Assembly (NCBI RefSeq): GCF_026413145.1
Contig: NZ_JAOVYZ010000010.1
Span: 1 to 47,524 of the forward strand
DNA from: Limosilactobacillus kribbianus
Lineage (GTDB): Bacteria > Bacillota > Bacilli > Lactobacillales > Lactobacillaceae
Direction of reading: 5' to 3'
Length of the DNA stretch: 47,524 bases
Shown here: positions 16,801 through 22,470 of the stretch, in pieces
Layout of the letters: each line of letters starts with the position of its first letter
Numbering within the stretch: position 1 is the stretch's first letter
Made by a program: the position numbers and the translations under genes
The notes under the pieces: model-generated
Told to the model about the DNA's origin: nothing
What the model saw: the letters and a program-made list of their open reading frames with translations, nothing else
The model's database searches: none

Positions 16801-17781
16801 CGTATAATTATTTGGATCCGTATCTTTAGGATTCGATTTATCCGGTCCTAAGGTATTATTGTAACTGTACTTACTAAATTCTTCGTTTGGATTGACAGTT
16901 CTGGAAACATACTTAATCGTAACCTGTGGTTGGCTAATGTTAGGTGCTATTACCTTAACAGGAATCTCTTTACTATCACCAGCTTGACTAGCATCGACTG
17001 CCAAAGTAAATTCAAAATATCCTTTAGCATCGCTACCATTTTCAGCCAAGGTGACTTTGCCAGCAATCTGTTTATCCTTAATAACTGTTAAAGTGGCCGT
17101 TCCTAGCTGGTTGTTTCCATCCATCAAAGGAATCGTCACACTTTGACCATCAGCTAATTTAAGATAATTATTTGGATTGTCGATTGTAAAGTTGAAATAG
17201 TCACCATTTTGAACGTTTTGACCTTGAAAATCAAAAGCAAACTGAAGCTTCAACGGAGTATACTGATCAATTGTCTCACCATTGTATTCTTTTCCGGTGC
17301 TCGTGTTAATCACTTTGACCGTTGTGCTCGTTGGCGTCACCTCCCCCGGTGCAGTTGCCTTTGCCTGGGGTGCCGCGGCCAGCCGAACAGTTGGCTGCTG
17401 ACTAGCAGTTGACTTAGCTTGCTGCGTGTCGGCAGCAGTTGTGGTCGTACTTGTCGTCGTTGCTTTTGATTGCTGACTATCAGTAGACTTTTCCTGTTGC
17501 GTGTTAACAGTAGTCGTGGTCGTGCCTGCCGTCGTTGGCTTTGATTGTGACTGAGCATTTTCTTGGTCCAATTGCTGATTCTGCTTATCATTTGATTGGA
17601 CCGTTCCAATGGCGGTTGACGCATTCAGCGCATTAGCTTGCTGAACAGTGCTGATCGCTGATACTGCGGTGTTCGAATTAGTGTCGGCGTAGGCCGGCCT
17701 AATAAAGAAAATCGCCGCAGCAAGCGCTAACAATGTTACAAAAACAGCTTTAAACCAATTTCTTTCCATCTGTAATTTCAT
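10840..17781 (-). CDS. LPQTG-anchored surface adhesin with 18 Cna-B repeats
   Basis: A 2313-residue secreted cell-wall protein. Order: signal peptide 1-32 ending PAYA; Ser/Thr/Gln-rich stalk to about 145; a fibrinogen-binding-like (SdrG/Cna A-region type) adhesive part to about 480; a SpaA-like prealbumin domain to about 575 (VEKIDDDGAPLKGATFELRK); 18 Cna-B domains (about 577-2242); a Pro-rich wall-spanning segment of TPETP units; then LPQTG (about 2283), a hydrophobic helix and RRH for sortase A. Each repeat keeps the Lys of VTKxW, the TWEE Glu and the ITN Asn that form isopeptide bonds in this family. The ATG with AGGAGG 8 bases upstream is preferred over a GTG three codons earlier. A host mucus or matrix ligand is likely but unidentified. 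Confidence 0.92.
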   Translation of the reverse strand: MKLQMERNWFKAVFVTLLALAAAIFFIRPAYADTNSNTAVSAISTVQQANALNASTAIGTVQSNDKQNQQLDQENAQSQSKPTTAGTTTTTVNTQQEKSTDSQQSKATTTSTTTTAADTQQAKSTASQQPTVRLAAAPQAKATAPGEVTPTSTTVKVINTSTGKEYNGETIDQYTPLKLQFAFDFQGQNVQNGDYFNFTIDNPNNYLKLADGQSVTIPLMDGNNQLGTATLTVIKDKQIAGKVTLAENGSDAKGYFEFTLAVDASQAGDSKEIPVKVIAPNISQPQVTIKYVSRTVNPNEEFSKYSYNNTLGPDKSNPKDTDPNNYTPDDITKGNLTYALRIINHGETASTTATITDALKTAGFTYDENSFLLYKTTWTYKDNNWSNGSLLNVKGYTLTFSSDDRSFTMSFVTPNMNDLDGYVIFYRLLYNGRPVNTLSDDEQQKLVGTKIENTAQLERSNTQPINYPQTMVINKSKGEIDVKHFVLTVEKIDDDGAPLKGATFELRKKDDNSLVGTQTTGAAGTVTFTNLVRGDYYLLIEINAPAGYQKAEKVEISAGELATGEALIKTVVDHRLISKTVTKQWNDDNDQDKIRPTSITVNLVGKVDNTVVSTTPVTLEASENWTATKSNLPEYSNGKKITYTWEEPNVPSGYTSQVDGDTVTNSHTPVTISKTVTKTWDDSNNQDGTRPSTITVNLVGKVGNTVVSTTPVTLSADHNWTATQSNLPEYSNGEKITYTWEEPTVPAGYTAQVSGDTITNTHQPSTISKTVTKTWDDSNNQDGTRPSTITVNLVGKVNNTVVSTTPVTLKASENWTATKSNLPEYSNGKKITYTWEEPNVPSGYTSQVDGDTVTNTHKPATISKTVTKTWDDSNNQDGTRPSTITVNLVGKVGNTVVSTTRVTLSADHNWTATQPNLPAYQNGHQITYTWEEPNVPSGYTSQVDGDTITNSHKPATISKTVTKTWDDSNNQDGIRPSTITVNLVGKVDNTVVSTTPVTLKASENWTTTQSNLPAYQNGHQITYTWEEPNVPSGYTSQVNGDTITNSHTPATISKTVTKTWDDHNNQDGTRPSTITVNLVGKVDNTVVSTTPVTLKASENWTATQSNLPAYQNGHQITYTWREPNVPSGYTSQVNGDTITNSHTPATISKTVTKTWDDHNNQDGTRPSTITVNLVGKVGNAVVSTTQVTLDAAHNWTATQSNLPAYSNGHQITYTWEEPNVPSGYTSQVDGDTITNSHTPATIDKTVTKQWNDGNNQDGLRPQTIAVNLLANGQVVKTVTLSAANNWTATVDGLAENANGQKIVYTWEEANVPAGYTSQVDGNEITNTHTPVTISKAVTKVWNDGNNQDGLRPQTITVNLLANGQVVKTVTLSAANNWTATVNGLAENANGQKIVYTWEEANVPAGYESQVDGNEITNTHTPVTISKSVTKQWNDGNNQDGLRPQSITVNLLANGQVVKTVTLSAANNWTATVDGLAKNANGKVITYTWEEANVPAGYTSQVDGNEITNTHTPVTIAKTVTKQWVDGNNQDGLRPQTITVNLLANGQVVKTVTLSAGNNWTATVDGLFENANGQKIVYTWEETNVPAGYTSQVNGNEITNSHTPVTISKTVTKQWVDGNNQDGLRPQKITVNLLANGQVVTTVTLNTANNWTATVEGLAENANGQKIVYTWEEANVPAGYTSQVDGNEITNTHTPVTISKTVTKQWNDGNNQDGLRPQTITVNLLANGQVVKTVTLSADNNWTATVEGLAENANGQKIVYTWAEANIPAGYTSQVNGNEITNNHTPVTIAKTVTKQWVDGNNQDGLRPQNITVNLLANGQVVKTVTLSAADNWTATVDGLAENANGQKIVYTWEEANVPAGYISQVNGNTITNTHTPVTISKTVTKQWNDGNNQDGLRPQTITVNLLANGQVVKTITLSADNNWTATVNGLAENANGQKIVYTWEKANVPAGYTSQVNGDEITNSHTPATVAKTVTKQWNDGNNQDGLRPQNITVNLLANGQVVKTVTLSAGNNWTATVDGLAENANGQKITYTWAEANVPAGYTSQVNGNEITNTHTPVTISKSVTKQWVDGNNQDGLRPQNITVNLLANGQVVKTVTLSAGNNWTATVDGLAENANGQKIVYTWEEANVPAGYTSQVDGNEITNTHTPVTIAKAVTKQWVDGNNQDGLRPQTITVNLLANGQVVKTITLSAADNWTATVDGLAENANGKAITYTWEEVNVPAGYTSQVDGDTITNTHTPTTPETPTTPETPTTPETPNVPETPNVPGKPGQPGTPGHGQGQLPQTGNQDDLALLALGLMMLSMTIGITLRRH
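11056..14058 (-). repeat. Cna-B repeat array, subtype B: 11 units of 273 bp
   Basis: Eleven tandem 91-codon units whose core reads NNQDGLRPQ, ITVNLLANGQVVKTVTL, NWTATVDGLAENANGQ. They are very similar at the DNA level and differ at a few positions (K/V/N after VTK, D/N before GN). This is the C-terminal, wall-proximal part of the stalk. Confidence 0.9.
14059..16053 (-). repeat. Cna-B repeat array, subtype A: 7 units of 285 bp
   Basis: Seven tandem 95-codon units with VNLVGKVDNTVVSTTPVTL and NLPAYQNGHQITYTWEEPN in place of the shorter subtype-B strands. They are more variable than subtype B and distal from the wall. The switch in subtype occurs cleanly at about 14058. Confidence 0.9.
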
Positions 17782-17895
17782 TAGTCTCACCTCCTTTCGT
17801 TGTATTTTTAATTATTAAGTTTTCGTTACATTGGTGGCTTTTAAAAAACTACTAATTTCAAAATTTTAAACAAAAATCGTTCAAAAGTTTATCTT

Positions 17896-17924
17896 ATTAT
17901 AAGTTTAACGATTAACCATACTAA
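17896..17924 (-). promoter_or_regulatory. Likely promoter of the surface-protein gene
   Basis: On the minus strand TATAAT (17896-17901) stands 17 bases after TTAGTA (17919-17924), inside a strongly AT-rich stretch with a leader of about 100 bases. The -35 box is weak. Confidence 0.45.
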
Positions 17925-17927
17925 AAA

Positions 17928-17958
17928 AGCACCACCGAAACTTTAATCCAGTGGTGCT
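17928..17958 (-). terminator. Terminator of the reductase gene
   Basis: AGCACCAC / GTGGTGCT arms with a 15-base loop, followed on the minus strand by TTTTTTAG. It ends the ahpC-reductase unit. Confidence 0.75.
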
Positions 17959-17971
17959 AAGTAGTTTGTGC

Positions 17972-19633
17972 TTAGTTTTGGCCGTGCTTTTCAACGGCGC
18001 TGACCAATTCTTCCAGTGACTGGCTGCCGAAGATGACCGGGTCATTTCCAATTATCGTCGCCGGCACGGACATAATCTTCCTCTCTTTGCGCAGATCCGG
18101 GAAGTGTTGAAGGTCAATCATCGTTGCCGTGATCCCCGGGTTCAACGAGGCCATCCGCTGACAGGCCGCCACCACGTCCGGACAGAAGTGGCAAGTCAGT
18201 GAGACCCCGATCCGGATATCGGTCGCTGGCAGCTGCTTGATCCTGGCAGCCATTTCCGGTGCGATCGTCTGGCCCGGACCGGCCACGTTGTAGACACCTA
18301 GAACGAGTGAATTCAGCTCGTGGCCGGTCGGAATCCCGGCGTAATGGAGCCCCGTATCGTTGCCCTCGCCGTCTAAGAGCTTCAGCATCGGCAGGTATTG
18401 ACCAGTGCCCTTAACTGTCGTCATCGTGAAATGGTCGTCCAGGCCGACGAATTCATTGACAAAGCTAACCAGCTGCTGGCTGAGTTCTCCGTCCGTCGTG
18501 TTGACCTGGAAGATGACCGGCTTAGTCAGGCGGGTAAAGATCGGCTTAAGTTGGGCATCAATGTCGGCCGTCAGCCAAGTTCCCTGGTGCGTGCTGACCG
18601 CTTCCTGTTCGTTCAGCTGACTAGTCTGGCCAACCGGCTTAGCGGGTTGCTTGGCCGTCGCGGGATGAATCGGGATCCCTTGCCGCTGCTTCTGGGCAGT
18701 GACACAGGCTTCCGCAGCCGTAGCGGCAGTGGCCCCGTCCGCCGCGGCGGTGATGATCTGCCGCAGTGGTTTGACGATCACGTCCCCGGCTGCATAAACG
18801 CCGGGAACATTGGTGGCACAGTTTTCGTCGGTCTTGATATAACCGCGATCGTCTAATTCGACCAAGCCCTGCAAGTTTTGCGTGGCTGGTTGGGTCCCGA
18901 TGTAGATGAACATCCCAAAGGTGTTATCACCCTCATCAACATGGTAAACGGTCTCTTTCCCCGTTTGGTTGTTGACCAGGGTGGCACTGGTGAGGTAGTC
19001 ATCCCCGTCGACGCGCTTCACCTCGGTGTTGTACTTGACGCTGACCTTGGGATTGTTCAACGCCCGGGCTGCCGTCAGTGGTGGACAGGTGAAGTGATCG
19101 CCCCGGACCAGAACCGTGACGTGCTTGCCGAAGCGACTCAGGTAGTCGGCCTCCTCGGCAGCCGCGTAGCCACCGCCGACCACGAAGATCTGCAGGCCAG
19201 AGAAGAGCTCGCCGTCGCAGGTCGAACAGTAGGCAATTCCCCGTCCCCGAAACTCGTCCTCGCCGGGGAAACCAACCTTGCGCGGGTTAGCTCCAGTGGC
19301 AATGATCACGCTCCGGGCCTGGTAGGTTTGACCACTCTGGCCGGTCAGCGTTTTGACCTCGTCACCAAGGTCGTATTTTTCAATCTGGTCGTGCTTAATT
19401 GTGACCCCGAAATCGGTCACCTGGCGCTGCAGCTGATTCATCAGCTGGGTCCCGTCGACCTTTTCCACCGCCGGATAGTTGTAAACCACCGAGGTCGTGG
19501 TGACCTGGCCGCCAACCGTGTCGCCCTCGATGATCAGGGTATCCAGGGTCACCCGGCCGGCGTAGAGTCCGGCGGACAAGCCAGCCGGCCCGGCACCAAC
19601 CACAATCAGATCGTATAGATGTTGCTCACTCAT
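17972..19633 (-). CDS. AhpF-like flavoprotein with C-terminal thioredoxin domains
   Basis: A 553-residue NAD(P)H disulfide reductase, probably recycling AhpC. Residues 1-310 are a thioredoxin-reductase module: FAD-binding VVGAGPAGLSAG, redox Cys136/Cys139 in CSTCD, nucleotide-binding VVGGGYAAAEEA, and NVPGVYAAGDV. A linker leads to tandem thioredoxin-like folds at about 345-553, with CHFC (about 481-484) and the cis-Pro of SVPATII. Enterobacterial AhpF has these folds at the N-terminus, so this is a circular permutation of the domain order. The start at the second ATG (19631-19633) is preferred because GGGGG is 7 bases upstream. It lies 14 bases after ahpC and ends at a terminator. It was named from architecture, not a search. 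Confidence 0.85.
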   Translation of the reverse strand: MSEQHLYDLIVVGAGPAGLSAGLYAGRVTLDTLIIEGDTVGGQVTTTSVVYNYPAVEKVDGTQLMNQLQRQVTDFGVTIKHDQIEKYDLGDEVKTLTGQSGQTYQARSVIIATGANPRKVGFPGEDEFRGRGIAYCSTCDGELFSGLQIFVVGGGYAAAEEADYLSRFGKHVTVLVRGDHFTCPPLTAARALNNPKVSVKYNTEVKRVDGDDYLTSATLVNNQTGKETVYHVDEGDNTFGMFIYIGTQPATQNLQGLVELDDRGYIKTDENCATNVPGVYAAGDVIVKPLRQIITAAADGATAATAAEACVTAQKQRQGIPIHPATAKQPAKPVGQTSQLNEQEAVSTHQGTWLTADIDAQLKPIFTRLTKPVIFQVNTTDGELSQQLVSFVNEFVGLDDHFTMTTVKGTGQYLPMLKLLDGEGNDTGLHYAGIPTGHELNSLVLGVYNVAGPGQTIAPEMAARIKQLPATDIRIGVSLTCHFCPDVVAACQRMASLNPGITATMIDLQHFPDLRKERKIMSVPATIIGNDPVIFGSQSLEELVSAVEKHGQN

Positions 19634-19647
19634 TGGCATGCCCCCGA

Positions 19648-20211
19648 TTAAAGCTTACCGACAAGGTCCAGGCTTGGCTTGATGGAATCCTGCCCTGGCT
19701 TCCAGTTAGCTGGGCAAACCCGATCGCCGTGTTCACGAACGAACTGTGCCGCCTGCAGAGTCCGCAGAATCTCGTCCGCGCTCCGGCCAATTCCCATGTT
19801 GTTGATGGTGTAGGATTGGATCTTGCCATCCGGGTCCACGATGAAGACGCCCCGGTAAGCCTGACCGGCATCCTCGTCTAAAACATCAAACATCCGGGCC
19901 AGCTTGCCGGCCGGGTCGGCGAGCATGTGGTACTTGATCTTGCCAATCTTGTCAGAAGCTTCCGCCCAAGCCTTGTGCACGAACTCCGTGTCCTCGGAAA
20001 CGGAGTAGATCTCGGCATTGGCCTGCTTGAAGTCTTCATACTTGTCCTGCAAAGCCTCCAGTTCAGTTGGGCAAACAAAGGAGAAGTCCGCTGGGTAGAA
20101 GAAGAAGATACTCCACTTGCCTAAAACATCCTTCTTTGATACTTCCACGGTTTTGCCATCTTGATATGCGTTCACCTTAAAGTCGCCGATTTCATGTCCA
20201 ACAAAATTCAT
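19648..20211 (-). CDS. ahpC: Alkyl hydroperoxide reductase peroxidatic subunit
   Basis: A 187-residue typical 2-Cys peroxiredoxin that reduces hydrogen peroxide and organic hydroperoxides. The peroxidatic Cys47 lies in FSFVCPTELEAL and the resolving Cys166 in RVCPANWKPG. HMLADPAGKLARMFDVLDEDAGQAYRGVFIVDPDG is characteristic. The ATG at 20209-20211 follows GGAGGAG with a 7-base gap; upstream codons have no ribosome site. It is first in a two-gene unit with the AhpF-like reductase, the natural electron donor. The promoter carries two Per-box-like sites, so induction by peroxide through a PerR-type repressor is likely. Confidence 0.95.
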   Translation of the reverse strand: MNFVGHEIGDFKVNAYQDGKTVEVSKKDVLGKWSIFFFYPADFSFVCPTELEALQDKYEDFKQANAEIYSVSEDTEFVHKAWAEASDKIGKIKYHMLADPAGKLARMFDVLDEDAGQAYRGVFIVDPDGKIQSYTINNMGIGRSADEILRTLQAAQFVREHGDRVCPANWKPGQDSIKPSLDLVGKL

Positions 20212-20228
20212 GAATATCTCCTCCTTAA

Positions 20229-20303
20229 TTAGAATCATTCTCAACTACACCTACATTATAGCAATGTTGAAAGATAATTCAAGGCTCTTTAGAATTATTT
20301 AAA
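20229..20303 (-). promoter_or_regulatory. ahpC promoter flanked by two Per-box-like operators
   Basis: On the minus strand TTGAAT, a 16-base spacer and TATAAT (-10 at 20255-20260) form a good promoter. TTAGAATCATTCTCA at 20229-20243, near the transcription start, matches the PerR consensus TTANAATNATTNTAA except for one base. TTAGAATTATTTAAA at 20289-20303, just upstream of the -35, also has one mismatch. Two sites bracketing the promoter suggest cooperative repression. Confidence 0.7.
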
Positions 20304-20307
20304 ACAA

Positions 20308-20341
20308 AGGCGATTGAGAAAGACATTTTCCCAACCGCCTT
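20308..20341 (-). terminator. Terminator after the hypothetical gene
   Basis: AAGGCGATTGAGA pairs with TCCCAACCGCCTT with two G-T or mismatch positions. On the minus strand it is followed by a T-rich stretch. The stem overlaps the stop codon of the upstream gene. Confidence 0.65.
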
Positions 20342-20963
20342 ATTTCCGCCCCAGTCCAAGGCTCTGCTTCAATCCGTGCCAGATTGCACGCCAGGCCGAC
20401 TGATGACGATTTACATTCTGTTGTTCTTGGTGCTCCTGTTCTTTTGGTGTCGGGACAACGTGAGCCGGGTAGAAGGTGAGCGTCGCCTGCCCAGCCGGGT
20501 AAAAGGTAATTGTGGGCGCGGGTCCAAGCGATGTGGATTGCTCCTTTTCGTCGCGGAGCGGAACCGTAGTCGCCTTGGCAGTGAAGACCGGCACTGATGC
20601 TTGCTCCTCTTGGGCCGTGGACTGTTCTGCTTGTTTCGAAGATTGTTGAGGGGCTTTGCTCGGCTGGGAACTCGCCTTGCTCGCCTTGGCAGCCGGCTGC
20701 TCGGCCGCGTTCTCCGCTACCGGTACACTTTTCCCGTTGAGCGTCCGCTTGGCATTGTTAATTGTCTGAATGGTCAGTTCCGCCATAATCTTCGGGTGCA
20801 GCTGCTCTTCCTGGGCGTCCAGGACTTCCTGGCCCATGGCAATCGCGCGATCATAGAGATCCTTTAAGTGGGAACTTGCATTCCGATAGCGCTCAGTTTG
20901 GCGAACCTTTTCGCTCTCGTCCACTAATTGCTGCAAATTCTTAAATTGTGCCTCAATGCTCAT
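20340..20963 (-). CDS. Hypothetical protein with helical head and low-complexity linker
   Basis: A 207-residue protein that I do not recognise. Residues 1-75 are a charged helical region (AQFKNLQQLVDESEKVRQTERYR...), possibly two or three helices. Residues 80-130 are Ala/Ser/Gln/Lys-rich and probably disordered. Near 148-168 a short repeat occurs (TITFYPAG / TLTFYPAH). The C-terminus is basic with Trp (SAWRAIWHGLKQSLGLGRK) and may contact membrane or nucleic acid. There is no signal peptide. It is separated from ahpC by a terminator, so it is an independent unit. Ordinary high-GC codon use argues for a resident gene. Confidence 0.6.
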   Translation of the reverse strand: MSIEAQFKNLQQLVDESEKVRQTERYRNASSHLKDLYDRAIAMGQEVLDAQEEQLHPKIMAELTIQTINNAKRTLNGKSVPVAENAAEQPAAKASKASSQPSKAPQQSSKQAEQSTAQEEQASVPVFTAKATTVPLRDEKEQSTSLGPAPTITFYPAGQATLTFYPAHVVPTPKEQEHQEQQNVNRHQSAWRAIWHGLKQSLGLGRK

Positions 20964-21080
20964 CTATTCTCACCTAATTTTCCGTTCCGCGTTTTTACCT
21001 TTAGTATAACAGCTATTTTCCGGCCCGCAGCGAAAAAAAAGATCCTGGCAGCCACCAGAATCTTTTTAAAATCAATTTAA

Positions 21081-21350
21081 TTACCAACTGGCCTTGCGAA
21101 CACCCGGAATCTGTCCCTTATGCGCCAAATTCCGGAAGTTGATCCGAGACATGCCAAACTTACGCATGTAGGCGTGCGGCCGGCCATCGTAGCGGTCCCG
21201 GTTGTGCAGACGCACCGGGCTGGAGTTACGGGGCAGCTTTGAGAGGGCAATATAGTCACCCTTGTCCTTTAATTCCTTGCGTTTTGCAGCGTACTTCTTT
21301 ACCAATGCTTCCTGATGATGTAATTTAGCAATCTTTGACTTCTTAGCCAT
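21081..21350 (-). CDS. rpsN: 30S ribosomal protein S14, zinc-independent form
   Basis: An 89-residue S14 of the C-minus type: the CxxC pairs of zinc-binding S14 are absent, and the body is the longer form ([28 protein letters not shown]...). The C-terminal [33 protein letters not shown] is diagnostic. In Firmicutes such a copy outside the ribosomal operon replaces the zinc form under zinc limitation and is usually repressed by Zur. Here it stands alone with its own promoter. The start ATG follows AGGAGG at a rather long spacing of 13 bases. An in-frame upstream extension lacks support. Confidence 0.95.
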   Translation of the reverse strand: MAKKSKIAKLHHQEALVKKYAAKRKELKDKGDYIALSKLPRNSSPVRLHNRDRYDGRPHAYMRKFGMSRINFRNLAHKGQIPGVRKASW

Positions 21351-21430
21351 GTATCGACTCTGTCCTCCTTGGGTTATTCTTTTGATCATCAACTGCAACA
21401 ACACTTTTTAAAACATCTGCGAATATCATT

Positions 21431-21467
21431 CGAGAATCATTATCGCAGGCTTTCTAACTTTTTACAA
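21431..21467 (-). promoter_or_regulatory. rpsN promoter with Fur-family-like operator on the -10 box
   Basis: On the minus strand TTGTAA (21462-21467), a 17-base spacer and GATAAT (21439-21444) form the promoter. The dyad CGAGAATCATTATCG (21431-21445) covers the -10. Its AATNATT-type centre and 7-1-7 layout are those of Fur-family operators. By context a Zur-type repressor is expected, although the bases match the generic Fur layout better than Bacillus Zur boxes. Confidence 0.55.
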
Positions 21468-21481
21468 GTAAAAGGGCTTGC

Positions 21482-22339
21482 CTATTTCTTTAATTTTTTC
21501 TTAAAGCGCCGGTACTGGTCCGCGTACCCGTACCGCTGGTTCTGGGCGTTGAGCAGGGCATCGTCGTGGGTGTAGGCATTGCCCGTGTCCATCATCTTCT
21601 GGTAAAGCGCCAGGTACGGCAGGTCGGTCAATCCCGCCTGCTCTTTTTCGTGCGCCCGGTCATAGGCGACGTGGCGGAAAGTGGTGGCGGCCAGCCCCAG
21701 TTCATCGACCTCCAAAATCAGGTAGTGCGCCCGCAGATCCTTGTGCAGACCCGGCCAATGGTTAAAGGGCTCTCCCACCGCACCGGGGTTCAACACCAGC
21801 CGTTCGTCCGTGCCGTAGCGCAGCAGATCGTGGTGGACGTGAGCATAGATCGCCACGTCCAGGGACGGCGCACCGGCCTTTTGTTCAAAGAGTCGGTCAA
21901 AGTTGGCCGAGTCATTCGTCGGAAAAAGGTCCTGGCCCATATTGAGGTCCGGCAGGTTGTGGGAAATGCCAAAGTTCAAACCACCAACCTGGCGGGTCAC
22001 CCGCAGCGGCCAACTGGCCAGTTCATCGATGATCCCCGGCTGAGCATGTTCGGTCACGTACTGCGCCAGCCGGCCAAAGTAGACGTGGGATGGCTTTTTG
22101 GTATCGATTATTCCGCGGGAGCCGACCACCACGAGATCATCCCAGTTACCCCGCACCTTAACCGTCGGCGCCATCTCCCGCATCAACTGCCAAATCCCGT
22201 TGATGCTTGGGCCCGGCATCAGCAGATCCCCAATGAACCAGTACTCATCAACCCCTTGGTCCAGGCTATCCTGATACATTGTCTGGAGCGCGCTCAGGTT
22301 ACCGTGGACGTCTGAAAAGACCGCAATTTTCTTTTTCAC
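21482..22339 (-). CDS. Calcineurin-like metallophosphoesterase
   Basis: A 285-residue cytoplasmic phosphoesterase with the conserved metal ligands in order: SDVHGN at residue 9, FIGDLL (GD motif) near 35, GNWDD (GNHD motif) near 64, then AHVHHD and LNPGAVGEP near 170-190. Members of this YfcE/YmdB-like group hydrolyse phosphomono- or diesters; the substrate here is unknown. The third motif has Trp in place of the usual His in GNHD, which could slow catalysis. The start is GTG at 22337-22339 with an upstream GAGGGGG. It is monocistronic and divergent from the MFS transporter gene. Confidence 0.85.
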   Translation of the reverse strand: MKKKIAVFSDVHGNLSALQTMYQDSLDQGVDEYWFIGDLLMPGPSINGIWQLMREMAPTVKVRGNWDDLVVVGSRGIIDTKKPSHVYFGRLAQYVTEHAQPGIIDELASWPLRVTRQVGGLNFGISHNLPDLNMGQDLFPTNDSANFDRLFEQKAGAPSLDVAIYAHVHHDLLRYGTDERLVLNPGAVGEPFNHWPGLHKDLRAHYLILEVDELGLAATTFRHVAYDRAHEKEQAGLTDLPYLALYQKMMDTGNAYTHDDALLNAQNQRYGYADQYRRFKKKLKK

Positions 22340-22405
22340 CGCTGTTTCCCCCTCTTTTCATTTCTATCATAGCAAATTTTGCCGGCCTTGCCACCTAAAT
22401 TGTTC

Positions 22406-22436
22406 TTGACCGTAAGCGCTTGACCGGTGCTAGACT
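22406..22436 (+). promoter_or_regulatory. Possible long-spacer promoter of the MFS gene
   Basis: TTGACC (22406-22411) and TAGACT (22431-22436) are separated by 19 bases that include the palindromic core AAGCGCTT and ACCG/CGGT ends. A 19-base spacer with an internal dyad is the hallmark of MerR-activated promoters, common for drug pumps. AAGCGCTT could equally be a cre remnant. Confidence 0.35.
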
Positions 22437-22470
22437 AGAAGACGGCATTATTATCAGAAAGGACTTTGTC

